DNA from: Bradyrhizobium sp. Ec3.3
GTDB taxonomy: Bacteria; Pseudomonadota; Alphaproteobacteria; Rhizobiales; Xanthobacteraceae
Direction: 5' to 3'
DNA length: 49,152 nt
Assembly: GCF_000472925.1 (NCBI RefSeq)
Contig: NZ_AXAS01000061.1
Location: 1-49,152, forward strand
The stretch's first letter is position 1. Each line of letters begins with the position of its first letter. A program made the translations under genes and the position numbers. A model generated the notes under the pieces. The model was not told the DNA's origin. It searched no databases and was given only the letters and a program-made list of their open reading frames with translations. Shown one piece after another: positions 16,795 to 24,237 of the stretch.

Positions 16795-18090
16795 ATGCAG
16801 TCGTTTTCCCGGTGGGGCACCCAGCGCCTGTCTGCGACCACGCGGGGAATCCCCGTGGTCGACGGCCTCGCCACCGAGGAGATCGGCAGCCAAGGCTGGC
16901 GGCCCTGCGGCGGCGACCTCGCGCTGCCTGCCCTCACCCTGGATGAAGCCGCCTTTGCGGCCAACCGCGACCTTTTCCTGCGCTGGTGCAGTGGTGCCGG
17001 CGTTGCCGTTGCCCCGCACGCCAAGACGCCGATGTCGCCGGAGCTCGCCCGCTCCCTGCGCGAGGCCGGCGCCTGGGGCACGACGGTCGCCAACATCCAG
17101 CAGGCCGCCGTGCTCCTTGCCCATGGCGAACGGCGCCTGCTCTTGGCCAACGAGATCGGCGGCCTTGCCGCCGGGCTGCGGCTCGGCGCGCTGCTGGGCG
17201 CCTATCCTGATGCGGAGTTTTACGCCTTCGCAGACTCGCCGGCTGCGGTCGCCTCGCTTGCCGAAGCCGCGCGCCTGTCGGGCCGCAACGACATCGCCGT
17301 ACTGGTCGAGCTCGGCGCGGGACGCGCCGGCGCGCGCGAGCGCAGTACGGTCGAGGCCGTCATCGCGGCGGTGCTCGCTGCGAAGGGACTGACGCTCGGC
17401 GGCGTTGCCACCTACGAAGGCGCTGTTGCCACGTCCGGCGCTGATGAGACCGCCCGCGCGATCGCGAAGCTGATGGCGCGCACGATCGAGGCCTTTGCGT
17501 TCGTCCGCGACGCCGCCCCTGGCCGCTCGCTGATCCTCAGTGCCGGCGGCTCGGCTTATTTCGATGTCGTGGCAGCAGCCCTCGTGCCGGTCGCGCAGCG
17601 CGACGGCAACGCGACCGTCGTCCTGCGCTCCGGCGCGCTGTTCTTCTCCGATCACGGCATCTACGCACGCGCCTTCGCAGAAATAGACCGGCGCGGCGGT
17701 CTCGTCATCGACGGCGTGCACCGCTCCGCGGCTGAAAGTTTTCGCCCTGCCCTCATGCTCTGGGCCGAGGTGCTGTCCCGCCCCGAGGCCGGGCTCGCGA
17801 TCTGCGGTTTCGGCATGCGCGACGCGTCCTTCGATCAGGGCCTTCCGGTCGCGCTCAGCGTCTACCGCGATGGGGTGGAGCAGCGAGGCCTTGCCGAGGC
17901 GCTCACCGTCACCCGGCTCAACGACCAGCACGCCTTCATCGCCCTCGCTGAGGACAGCCCGCTCGCCGTCGGCGACATCCTCGCCCTCGGCATCTCGCAT
18001 CCCTGCACCTGTCTCGACCGCTGGCGCGTGATCTATGGCCTCGATGCCGGCGGCACGGTCACGCGTGCGCTCACCACGCAGTTCGGCTGA
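16795..18090 (+). CDS. D-serine deaminase-like PLP enzyme (amino acid deaminase)
   Basis: A 431-residue fold-type III (alanine-racemase-like) PLP enzyme of the D-serine dehydratase (DSD1)/D-threo-3-hydroxyaspartate dehydratase group. The PLP lysine is Lys77 in PHAKTPMSPELA. The C-terminal beta domain has the metal-site motif HPCTC (His402, Cys404) usual for eukaryotic-type D-serine dehydratases. Such enzymes eliminate water from beta-hydroxy amino acids, giving an enamine and then a keto acid plus ammonia. GGAGGG six bases before the ATG supports the start. It is the first gene of the operon. Substrate is not known, but a beta-hydroxy D-amino acid is likely. Confidence 0.8.
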   Translation: MQSFSRWGTQRLSATTRGIPVVDGLATEEIGSQGWRPCGGDLALPALTLDEAAFAANRDLFLRWCSGAGVAVAPHAKTPMSPELARSLREAGAWGTTVANIQQAAVLLAHGERRLLLANEIGGLAAGLRLGALLGAYPDAEFYAFADSPAAVASLAEAARLSGRNDIAVLVELGAGRAGARERSTVEAVIAAVLAAKGLTLGGVATYEGAVATSGADETARAIAKLMARTIEAFAFVRDAAPGRSLILSAGGSAYFDVVAAALVPVAQRDGNATVVLRSGALFFSDHGIYARAFAEIDRRGGLVIDGVHRSAAESFRPALMLWAEVLSRPEAGLAICGFGMRDASFDQGLPVALSVYRDGVEQRGLAEALTVTRLNDQHAFIALAEDSPLAVGDILALGISHPCTCLDRWRVIYGLDAGGTVTRALTTQFG

Positions 18091-18103
18091 GAGCGGCCAC
18101 GCG

Positions 18104-18763
18104 ATGAATTTCCTTCCGCTCTGGCGCTATCAGAACCAGTTGATCGACGGGGCGATCGTCACGCTCGAATTGACCGTGATCGCTGCACTGTTTGGCCTGT
18201 TGATCGGCATTGCCGGCGCCGTCGCGCTGAAGGGCCGCATCAAATCGCTGCGCTGGCTGGTGCGCGGTTACATCGAGCTGTTCCGCAACACGCCATCGCT
18301 GATCCAGATCTTCATCGTCTTCTTCGTACTGCCGACCTTCGGCCTGAAGCTGCCGGCCTTCGAGGCCGCGTCGGTGGCCCTGTCGCTCTATTTCGGTGCC
18401 TATTCGGTCGAAATCATCCGGTCGGGCCTCGATTCCATTCCGAACAGCCAGGTCGAGGCCGGCCACTGCCTCGGCCTCTCCGGCTGGCAGGTGTTTCGCC
18501 ACATCGTGCTGCCACCGGCGCTGCGCAATGCGTATCCGGCGGTCACCAGCCAGTTCGTCCTGCTGCTGCTCGGCACCTCGCTCGCCTCGCAGGTCGCCGC
18601 TGACGAGCTGTTTCACGTTGCAGGCTTCATCGAGAGTCGCACCTATCGCAGCTTCGAAGTCTATGCGGTGATCTGCGTCGTCTATTTCGCGATGGCGATG
18701 TCGTTCAAGGCGCTCTTTGCGCTTGTTGGCGCGGCCGCCTTCCGCTGGCCACGGCGGCGCTGA
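18104..18763 (+). CDS. polar amino acid ABC transporter, permease (first)
   Basis: A 219-residue inner-membrane permease of the His/Glu/Gln/Arg importer family (HisM/GlnP type) with about five membrane segments. It has the ABC-coupling EAA loop (QVEAGHCLGLSGWQVFRHIV and following ILPPALRN). The ATG at 18104 (MNFLPLWRYQ) lies 13 bases after the PLP-enzyme stop, and an upstream in-frame extension would overlap that gene without homology. It pairs with the next permease to form the channel. Confidence 0.92.
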   Translation: MNFLPLWRYQNQLIDGAIVTLELTVIAALFGLLIGIAGAVALKGRIKSLRWLVRGYIELFRNTPSLIQIFIVFFVLPTFGLKLPAFEAASVALSLYFGAYSVEIIRSGLDSIPNSQVEAGHCLGLSGWQVFRHIVLPPALRNAYPAVTSQFVLLLLGTSLASQVAADELFHVAGFIESRTYRSFEVYAVICVVYFAMAMSFKALFALVGAAAFRWPRRR

Positions 18764-18774
18764 GGGAAGAGGCA

Positions 18775-19425
18775 ATGCGATCCTTCTCCCTCATCGATCT
18801 CGTCTCGCTGTTCGCAGCCTTGCGCTGGACCGTCGTCCTCGTCGTGCTCGCGCTCGCCTTCGGCGCGCCGCTGGCGCTCGGGCTTGCCATGGGCCGCATC
18901 AGCCGCTTCGCCGGCCTGCGCTGGGCGATGGCCGGTATCATCCAGGTCGTCCAGAGCGTGCCGCTGCTAGGGCTGCTGTTCTTCTTCTACTTCGGCATGC
19001 CGGTGTTCCTCGGCATCCACGTGCCGGCGCTCGTCGCGGTCACTGTTGCCTATACGCTCTACACCGCTGCCTTCCTCGGCGAGATCTGGCGCGGCGGCTT
19101 GGAGGCGGTGAAGCTGGCGCAATGGGAAGCAGGTAGCTGCCTCGGCCTGTCGCTCTGGCAGCAGTTCCGCCACATCATCGCGCCGCAGGCGCTACGGCTA
19201 TCGCTGCCGCCGACCGTCGGCTTCCTTGTGCAGCTCATCAAGGGCACCTCGCTCGCCTCGATCCTCGGCTTCGTCGAGCTCGCCCGCGCAGGGCAAGTGG
19301 TGAGTGCGGCGACGTTCCAGCCGCTCCTCACCTACGCGCTCGTCGCCGCGATCTATTTCGCGCTCTGCCTGCCGCTCACGCTCTGGTCCCGATCCCTGGA
19401 GGCCCGCCTCGATGGCTCTCGTTGA
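18775..19425 (+). CDS. polar amino acid ABC transporter, permease (second)
   Basis: A 216-residue HisQ/GlnP-type permease with about five membrane segments and the EAA loop (AQWEAGSCLGLSLWQQFRHI). It starts 11 bases after the first permease and ends inside the start of the ATPase gene (14-base overlap), indicating tight co-translation. It forms a heterodimeric pore with the preceding gene product. Confidence 0.92.
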   Translation: MRSFSLIDLVSLFAALRWTVVLVVLALAFGAPLALGLAMGRISRFAGLRWAMAGIIQVVQSVPLLGLLFFFYFGMPVFLGIHVPALVAVTVAYTLYTAAFLGEIWRGGLEAVKLAQWEAGSCLGLSLWQQFRHIIAPQALRLSLPPTVGFLVQLIKGTSLASILGFVELARAGQVVSAATFQPLLTYALVAAIYFALCLPLTLWSRSLEARLDGSR

Positions 19426-20140
19426 AATTCGCGACGTGCACAAGAAGTTCGGCCGGGTCGACGTGCTCAAGGGAGTCTCGCTCGACGTCGAGGAAGGCGA
19501 GATCGTCACGATCATCGGCCGATCCGGCTCCGGCAAGTCGACCCTGCTCCGCTGCATCAATGCGCTGGAGAGCGTCGACGCCGGCGAAATCCGCGTCGAA
19601 GGGCAAAAGGTCTACGCTGGGATGCCCGACCTCAAGAAATTCCGTCAGCACGTCGGCATCGTGTTCCAGGCCTTCAACCTGTTTCCGCATCTGAAGGTCG
19701 AGCGCAACATCACCCTGGCGCCGCTGCTGACCGGCCGCATCGACAAGGCAAAGGCCCGCGCGTTGGCCCTGGACGTGCTCACCCGCGTCGGGCTTGCCGA
19801 CAAGATCGACGCCTGGCCGGAGCAGCTCTCCGGCGGCCAGCAGCAGCGCGTCGCGATCGCCCGCTGCCTCGCCATGGCCCCTCACCTGATGCTGTTCGAC
19901 GAGGTCACCTCGGCGCTCGACCCCGAGCTGGTCGGTGAGGTCCTGAAGGTGATGGAGGCGATGGCCAAGCAGGGCATGACGATGATCCTCGTCACTCACG
20001 AGATGGGCTTTGCCCGCAACGTCGCCGACCGCATCGTCTTCATGCATCAGGGCCGCGTCTGGGAACAGGGCCCGCCGGCAAAGCTGTTCGCAAACCCCGA
20101 GACGTCAGAGCTCGCAAGCTTCATCGCTTCGGCGAAATGA
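19412..20140 (+). CDS. polar amino acid ABC transporter, ATP-binding protein
   Basis: A 242-residue ABC ATPase of the GlnQ/HisP type that powers import. It has Walker A GRSGSGKST, the Q-loop in VFQAFNLFPH, the signature LSGGQQQR, Walker B LMLFDEVTSALDPE, and the switch His in LVTHEMGF. The start at 19412 (MALVEIRDVHKKFG) was chosen because it gives the normal N-terminus. An upstream frame of 36 residues is antisense-like and lies inside the permease gene. Confidence 0.95.
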   Translation: MALVEIRDVHKKFGRVDVLKGVSLDVEEGEIVTIIGRSGSGKSTLLRCINALESVDAGEIRVEGQKVYAGMPDLKKFRQHVGIVFQAFNLFPHLKVERNITLAPLLTGRIDKAKARALALDVLTRVGLADKIDAWPEQLSGGQQQRVAIARCLAMAPHLMLFDEVTSALDPELVGEVLKVMEAMAKQGMTMILVTHEMGFARNVADRIVFMHQGRVWEQGPPAKLFANPETSELASFIASAK

Positions 20141-20187
20141 ACGTCGTCCCACCAGTCCGGCCATCGTGCCGCCACCAGGAGAGAGTC

Positions 20188-20985
20188 ATGAGAAAGCGGA
20201 AGTCCCTTTTCACGATCGCAGCAGCGGCGCTTGCCGTCCTCGCCGCGACAAGCCTCGCCAAGGCCGACAAGCTCCAGGACGTGCTCGGCGCAGGCAAGCT
20301 CCGCGTCGGCATCCTCACCGACGCCGCGCCCTGGGGATTCAAGGACGACAAGGGCGAGATCGCGGGTCTCGACGCCGACCTCGCCAAGCTGATCGCTGCC
20401 GACATGGGCGTGAAACTCGAGCTCGTCCCGGTCACCGGCGCGGCGCGGATTCCGAGCCTGCTCTCGGACAAGATCGATATTTTGATCGCCGGTCTCGGCG
20501 CCACACCGGAGCGTGCGCAGCAGGTGATGTTCTCGCAGCCCTATGCGGTGGTGAATCTCGGCGTCTACGGCGCCAAGTCTATCCCGGCAGCAACCGGCAA
20601 GAAGCCCGACAATCTGGAGGGGCGCACCGTCGCGGTCGCCAAGGGCACGACGCTCGACGTCTGGCTCACCGACAACGCACCGAAGGTGAAGCTGGTCCGT
20701 TTCGAGGACACGCCGGCCGCAATCGCCGCCTTCCTCGCCGGACAAGCCGATACCTTTGCCGAGAACAGCGCGATCGCGATCAAGGTGCAGGAGCAGAACC
20801 CGACCAAGGAGGTCGAGCTGAAATTCCTGATCCGCCAGTCGCCGGCCCATGTCGGCGTGCGCCAGGGCGAGCAGAACCTGCTCAACTGGATCAACACCGA
20901 CATCTTCACCAACAAGCTCAACGGCAAGCTCGGCGCGCTGCAGCTCAAATGGTTCAAGGAAGAGCAGTCGCTGCCGACGCTGTAA
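20188..20985 (+). CDS. amino acid ABC transporter, periplasmic substrate-binding protein
   Basis: A 265-residue type 3 solute-binding protein with a Sec signal peptide (MRKRKSLF, hydrophobic core, cleavage after LAKA at residue 26). The mature part starts with GKLRVGILTDAAPWGF, then GEIAGLDADLAKLIAADMG, and contains LLSDKIDILIAGLGATPER, family-typical ligand-pocket segments. AGGAGAGAG precedes the ATG at 20188. Ligand identity cannot be read. The neighbouring enzymes suggest an N-acylated or beta-hydroxy amino acid. Confidence 0.9.
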   Translation: MRKRKSLFTIAAAALAVLAATSLAKADKLQDVLGAGKLRVGILTDAAPWGFKDDKGEIAGLDADLAKLIAADMGVKLELVPVTGAARIPSLLSDKIDILIAGLGATPERAQQVMFSQPYAVVNLGVYGAKSIPAATGKKPDNLEGRTVAVAKGTTLDVWLTDNAPKVKLVRFEDTPAAIAAFLAGQADTFAENSAIAIKVQEQNPTKEVELKFLIRQSPAHVGVRQGEQNLLNWINTDIFTNKLNGKLGALQLKWFKEEQSLPTL

Positions 20986-21046
20986 GCTCGGACAACGCTC
21001 CCGCGCACCGTGCGCAGGAGCTCACCTTCACGAGGAGAATTTTCAG

Positions 21047-21391
21047 ATGATCAAACGTTACGTCGCCGGCCCGCGCATGAGCCAGGCGGTCGCTGCCGGC
21101 GGCCTGGTGCACATCGCCGGCCAGGTCGCCGACGACCGCAAGACAGGCATCGTGTCGCAGACGCAGCAGGTGCTCGCCAAGATCGACGCGCTGTTGAAGG
21201 AAGCCGGCTCTGACCGCTCCAAGCTCGTCGCGGTCAACGTCTTCCTGCCGCACATCACCGACTTCGACACCATGAACTCGGTCTATGACGTCTGGATCGA
21301 TCCGGCCAATCCGCCTGCGCGCGCCTGCGTCGAGGCCCGCCTCGCAGATCCCGACCTGCGCGTCGAGATGACTGCGGTCGCCTTGCTCTAA
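21047..21391 (+). CDS. RidA-family enamine/imine deaminase
   Basis: A 114-residue Rid (YjgF/YER057c/UK114) protein. The RidA catalytic arginine is conserved (Arg92 in NPPARACVEARL), as is the C-terminal acid (Glu107 in VEMTAVALL). Such proteins hydrolyse reactive 2-aminoacrylate-type enamines released by PLP beta-elimination enzymes. That fits the PLP deaminase gene in the same operon. GAGGAGAA lies upstream of the ATG at 21047, and an upstream in-frame start would lie inside the binding-protein gene. Confidence 0.9.
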   Translation: MIKRYVAGPRMSQAVAAGGLVHIAGQVADDRKTGIVSQTQQVLAKIDALLKEAGSDRSKLVAVNVFLPHITDFDTMNSVYDVWIDPANPPARACVEARLADPDLRVEMTAVALL

Positions 21392-21453
21392 AGGCGTCGC
21401 TTCTCTTCCAACCTTCGGCCGGCGTCGCCAACGGCGCGGCCCCGAGGCAGCAC

Positions 21454-22479
21454 ATGCACACCGGACTTTTTCACGAGATCGATTTCGAGAAGGACCAGAA
21501 ATGGTCCGGCCATCTCGGCATTCCCTTCTCGATCGATCGCTCCCCCTATTTCCAGCTCAAGATCCCGATCTTCCGGATCAGGAACGGCGCCGGCCCAAAG
21601 CTCCTCTTGATGGCCGGCAATCACGGCGACGAATATGAGGGCGAGATCACGCTCGCGCGGCTGTATCGCCAGCTCGATGCTGCCGCCATCAAGGGCGAGA
21701 TCACCATCCTGCCCTTCGCCAACCTGCCCGCCGTGATGGCGGCGCGGCGGCGCTCGCCGCTCGACGAGGGCAATCTCAACCGCGCCTTCCCGGGCGATGC
21801 CGGCGGCACGCCGACGTTTCGCCTGGCACACTTCCTCGAGCACGAGCTGTTTCCACGCCACGACGTCGTCTTCGACATTCATTCCGGCGGCACCTCGATG
21901 GCGCATGTTCCCTGCGCGCTGATCGAGCGGCAGGGACCACCCGAGATGTTCGGCCACGCGCTGCGTCTGATGGAAGGGTTAGGGATGCCCTTCGCCTTCG
22001 TCGCCGAGAATGGCGCCACCGCACCGACCTCGATGGCGGCGGCGGCGCGCGCCGGCGCGATCGGGCTGTCAGGTGAATTCGGCGGCGGTGGCACCGTCAC
22101 GCCGCAGACGATAGCCCTCACCGCGCGCGCCGTCGACCGCTTGCTGCTCGCACTCGGCATCGTGCAGGCGCCGGTGCTCGGACCTCATGCACCGGTCGAG
22201 CGCGATACCGAATTGCTGGCCCTGCAAAGCCACGCGCAAGCGGTGTTCGCGACGCGGCGCGGCTGGTTCGAGCCGGCCGTCACAGTTGGTGCACGCGTCA
22301 AGGCCGGCGACATCGCCGGCTGGTATCATGATTTCGAGCGCCCGGAAGTTCCCGAAGAGGTGCTTCGCTTCCCCACCGACGGCATCGTGATCTCGCAACG
22401 CCTGCACACCGACAGCCAGAGCGGCGATTGCCTGGTCCAGGTCGGCCGCGCCCTGACACGCGAGGAGATATTGGCGTAA
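21454..22479 (+). CDS. AstE/AspA-type zinc deacylase (succinylglutamate desuccinylase/aspartoacylase family)
   Basis: A 341-residue zinc amidohydrolase of the M14-like AstE/AspA family, nearest in type to DoeB-like N-acetyl-diaminobutyrate deacetylases. Zinc ligands are His57 and Glu60 in GNHGDEYEG and His143 in FDIHSGG. The catalytic Glu is Glu208 in GEFGGGG. The C-terminal beta domain (from about residue 250) is present. Members remove an acyl group from N-acyl amino acids. It lies 62 bases after the RidA gene, so it probably supplies a free amino acid to the operon's deaminase. Confidence 0.82.
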   Translation: MHTGLFHEIDFEKDQKWSGHLGIPFSIDRSPYFQLKIPIFRIRNGAGPKLLLMAGNHGDEYEGEITLARLYRQLDAAAIKGEITILPFANLPAVMAARRRSPLDEGNLNRAFPGDAGGTPTFRLAHFLEHELFPRHDVVFDIHSGGTSMAHVPCALIERQGPPEMFGHALRLMEGLGMPFAFVAENGATAPTSMAAAARAGAIGLSGEFGGGGTVTPQTIALTARAVDRLLLALGIVQAPVLGPHAPVERDTELLALQSHAQAVFATRRGWFEPAVTVGARVKAGDIAGWYHDFERPEVPEEVLRFPTDGIVISQRLHTDSQSGDCLVQVGRALTREEILA

Positions 22480-22505
22480 TGAGCTTTGGCCGCAGGCACG
22501 CTGCA

Positions 22506-22621
22506 CCTCTCCCGCTTGCGGGAGAGGTCGGCGCGAAGCGCCGGGTGAGGGCTTTCTCCCCTTGGGGGTTATCGATTGCGGAGAAACCCTCTCCCCAGCC
22601 CTCCCCGCAAGCGGGGAGGGA
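22506..22621. repeat. composite hairpin repeat (CTCTCCC-type) before the LacI gene
   Basis: Starts with a perfect hairpin ACCTCTCCCGC/GCGGGAGAGGT, followed by a GGCGCGAAGCGCC hairpin, GGGTGAGGGCTTTCTCC, and then a matching right arm ending in CCCTCCCCGC/GCGGGGAGGG. It is a different family from the GTCAT...ATGAC repeats. It lies between the deacylase and regulator genes, and may attenuate read-through or stabilise the upstream mRNA. Confidence 0.65.
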
Positions 22622-22697
22622 GCGCACCTCCGTCGAGGTTGCAATGAATTCTGATCTCATCATGCTCTAACCTAACGTCGTTTTCTTCAGGGATTCG

Positions 22698-23762
22698 ATG
22701 ACCGCTCCGACAACGCCGACATACGATGACGTGCTGCGCATTCCGTCGCCGCCTGGCCGAGGCAGCGCGGGCGGACGGCCGCCGCGCATCGAGGAGGTGG
22801 CGGAGCGCGCCGGTGTCGCGCCGATCACGGTGTCGCGGGTGCTGCGTCATCCCGAGAAGGTCAATCGCGAGACGCGTGACCGCATCCTCGAAGTGATCGA
22901 GGCCACCGGATACGCGTCGAACCCGCATGCGCGCGCGCTGCGCTCGGGCCGCTCGAACGTGGTCGTCGCCTTCGTCTCTAACATCCTGAGCCAGCAGTTT
23001 GGGCTTGCGGTACGCAGCTTCGCCGCCACGCTTGAGCCGGAAGGTTTTGAGGTGCTGGTCGGCCAGACCTCCTACTCCTATGCCAAGGAGGTCGCGATGA
23101 TCCAGTCGCTGCGCGGCATCCGCCCTGCAGCGGTGATGTTCACCGGCGTGATCGAGCTGCAGGAGAACCGCACCGCGCTCGCCGAGCTCGGCATGCCCGT
23201 GATCGAAACCTGGGCGTTTCCGCGCGATCCCATCGACATGCTGGTCGGCCTCTCCAACACCGACGCAGGTGCAATGGCGGCACGGCGGTTGGCGGACGCC
23301 GGTTATCGCCGCGTCGCCTTCATCGGGCGCAACGGCGGCCGCGGCGCGCTCCGCCGCGACGGGTTTCGCGCGGCGGCGGCAAGGCTGGGCTTAGAGATCG
23401 TCCACGAGATCGGCCTCAATGAGATCACGGGCCTCGTCGACGGCCGCGCAGCCTTCACCGCGCTGCACGACCGCGGCGGCAGCGTCGACGCCGTGTTCTG
23501 TGCCAACGATCTGCTGGCGACCGGTGCGCTGATCGAGGCGCGGTCGCGCGGTGTGTTGGTCCCACGCGATCTCGCCGTGCTCGGCTTTGGCGACAACGAC
23601 GTGGCGGACCAGATCACGCCGGGCCTCACCACCATCACTTTTGATTCCGCCGCGATCGGCCGCATCGCCGGCGAGCTCTTGCTGGCGCGCCTGTCCGGCA
23701 GGCCGAGCACCGAGCCGCGACGCGCGGTCGAACTCGCCCTGGTCGAGCGCGGCAGCGTCTAG
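22698..23762 (+). CDS. LacI-family transcriptional regulator
   Basis: A 354-residue repressor-type protein. After an unusual N-terminal extension of about 30 residues comes the LacI helix-turn-helix (IEEVAERAGVAPITVSRVLR) and hinge helix (NPHARALRSGRSNVV), then the periplasmic-binding-like effector domain (VVVAFVSNILSQQF at its start). Its last position in the operon, and the perfect palindrome upstream of the first gene, suggest autoregulated control by an amino acid-related ligand. The protein stops three bases before the convergent gene's stop. Confidence 0.88.
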   Translation: MTAPTTPTYDDVLRIPSPPGRGSAGGRPPRIEEVAERAGVAPITVSRVLRHPEKVNRETRDRILEVIEATGYASNPHARALRSGRSNVVVAFVSNILSQQFGLAVRSFAATLEPEGFEVLVGQTSYSYAKEVAMIQSLRGIRPAAVMFTGVIELQENRTALAELGMPVIETWAFPRDPIDMLVGLSNTDAGAMAARRLADAGYRRVAFIGRNGGRGALRRDGFRAAAARLGLEIVHEIGLNEITGLVDGRAAFTALHDRGGSVDAVFCANDLLATGALIEARSRGVLVPRDLAVLGFGDNDVADQITPGLTTITFDSAAIGRIAGELLLARLSGRPSTEPRRAVELALVERGSV

Positions 23763-23765
23763 GCT

Positions 23766-24044
23766 CTAGGCAACGTCCTTCAGGTTCTGTTGGATCGCGA
23801 CCAGCAGCGATTGAAGGGCGTCGCTGTTCACGGGCTTCGGGCTGCCAACGGCCCGCGGCACGGGACGCTTGGGGAAGACCGGCCGGGTCGGAAACGGTGG
23901 CGCAACAGGCGCTGCTCCTTCCTCGGCATCGGTGTGAACAAACTTGCCGTGCAGCACGTCGTCGTGACGGCCCATAATGAACATGGTCGCCCAATAGCCG
24001 GCGGCCAGCAGAATTACGCTGAAAATACCAATCTCAAACATCAT
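23766..24044 (-). CDS. single-span membrane hypothetical protein
   Basis: A 92-residue protein with one N-terminal membrane segment (FEIGIFSVILLAAGYWATMFIM), a short charged HDDVLHGKFVHTD segment and a Pro-rich linker (FPTRPVFPKRPVPRA) ending in a short helix (DALQSLLVAIQQNLKDV). No known domain is recognised. The overall form is a small anchored protein with a flexible cytoplasmic tail. It is convergent with the LacI gene and shares almost no spacer with it. Confidence 0.6.
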   Translation of the reverse strand: MMFEIGIFSVILLAAGYWATMFIMGRHDDVLHGKFVHTDAEEGAAPVAPPFPTRPVFPKRPVPRAVGSPKPVNSDALQSLLVAIQQNLKDVA

Positions 24045-24237
24045 CGCACCTGAAATTGGTCCAATGATTCAATGCCTTCACCGGCCGGTCAATGAACGGA
24101 CGGTCACAGCTGCGACTTTTGCGGGCAGGTGTTGCCGATTGGCGACTCTTTATTAACCAATCACCCGCCCCGGGCCGAAGCGGGGCCAGCTAGGGGTTCT
24201 GCCCCGGACTGCCGTCCTTGCGAGCGAATTGCGGCCG

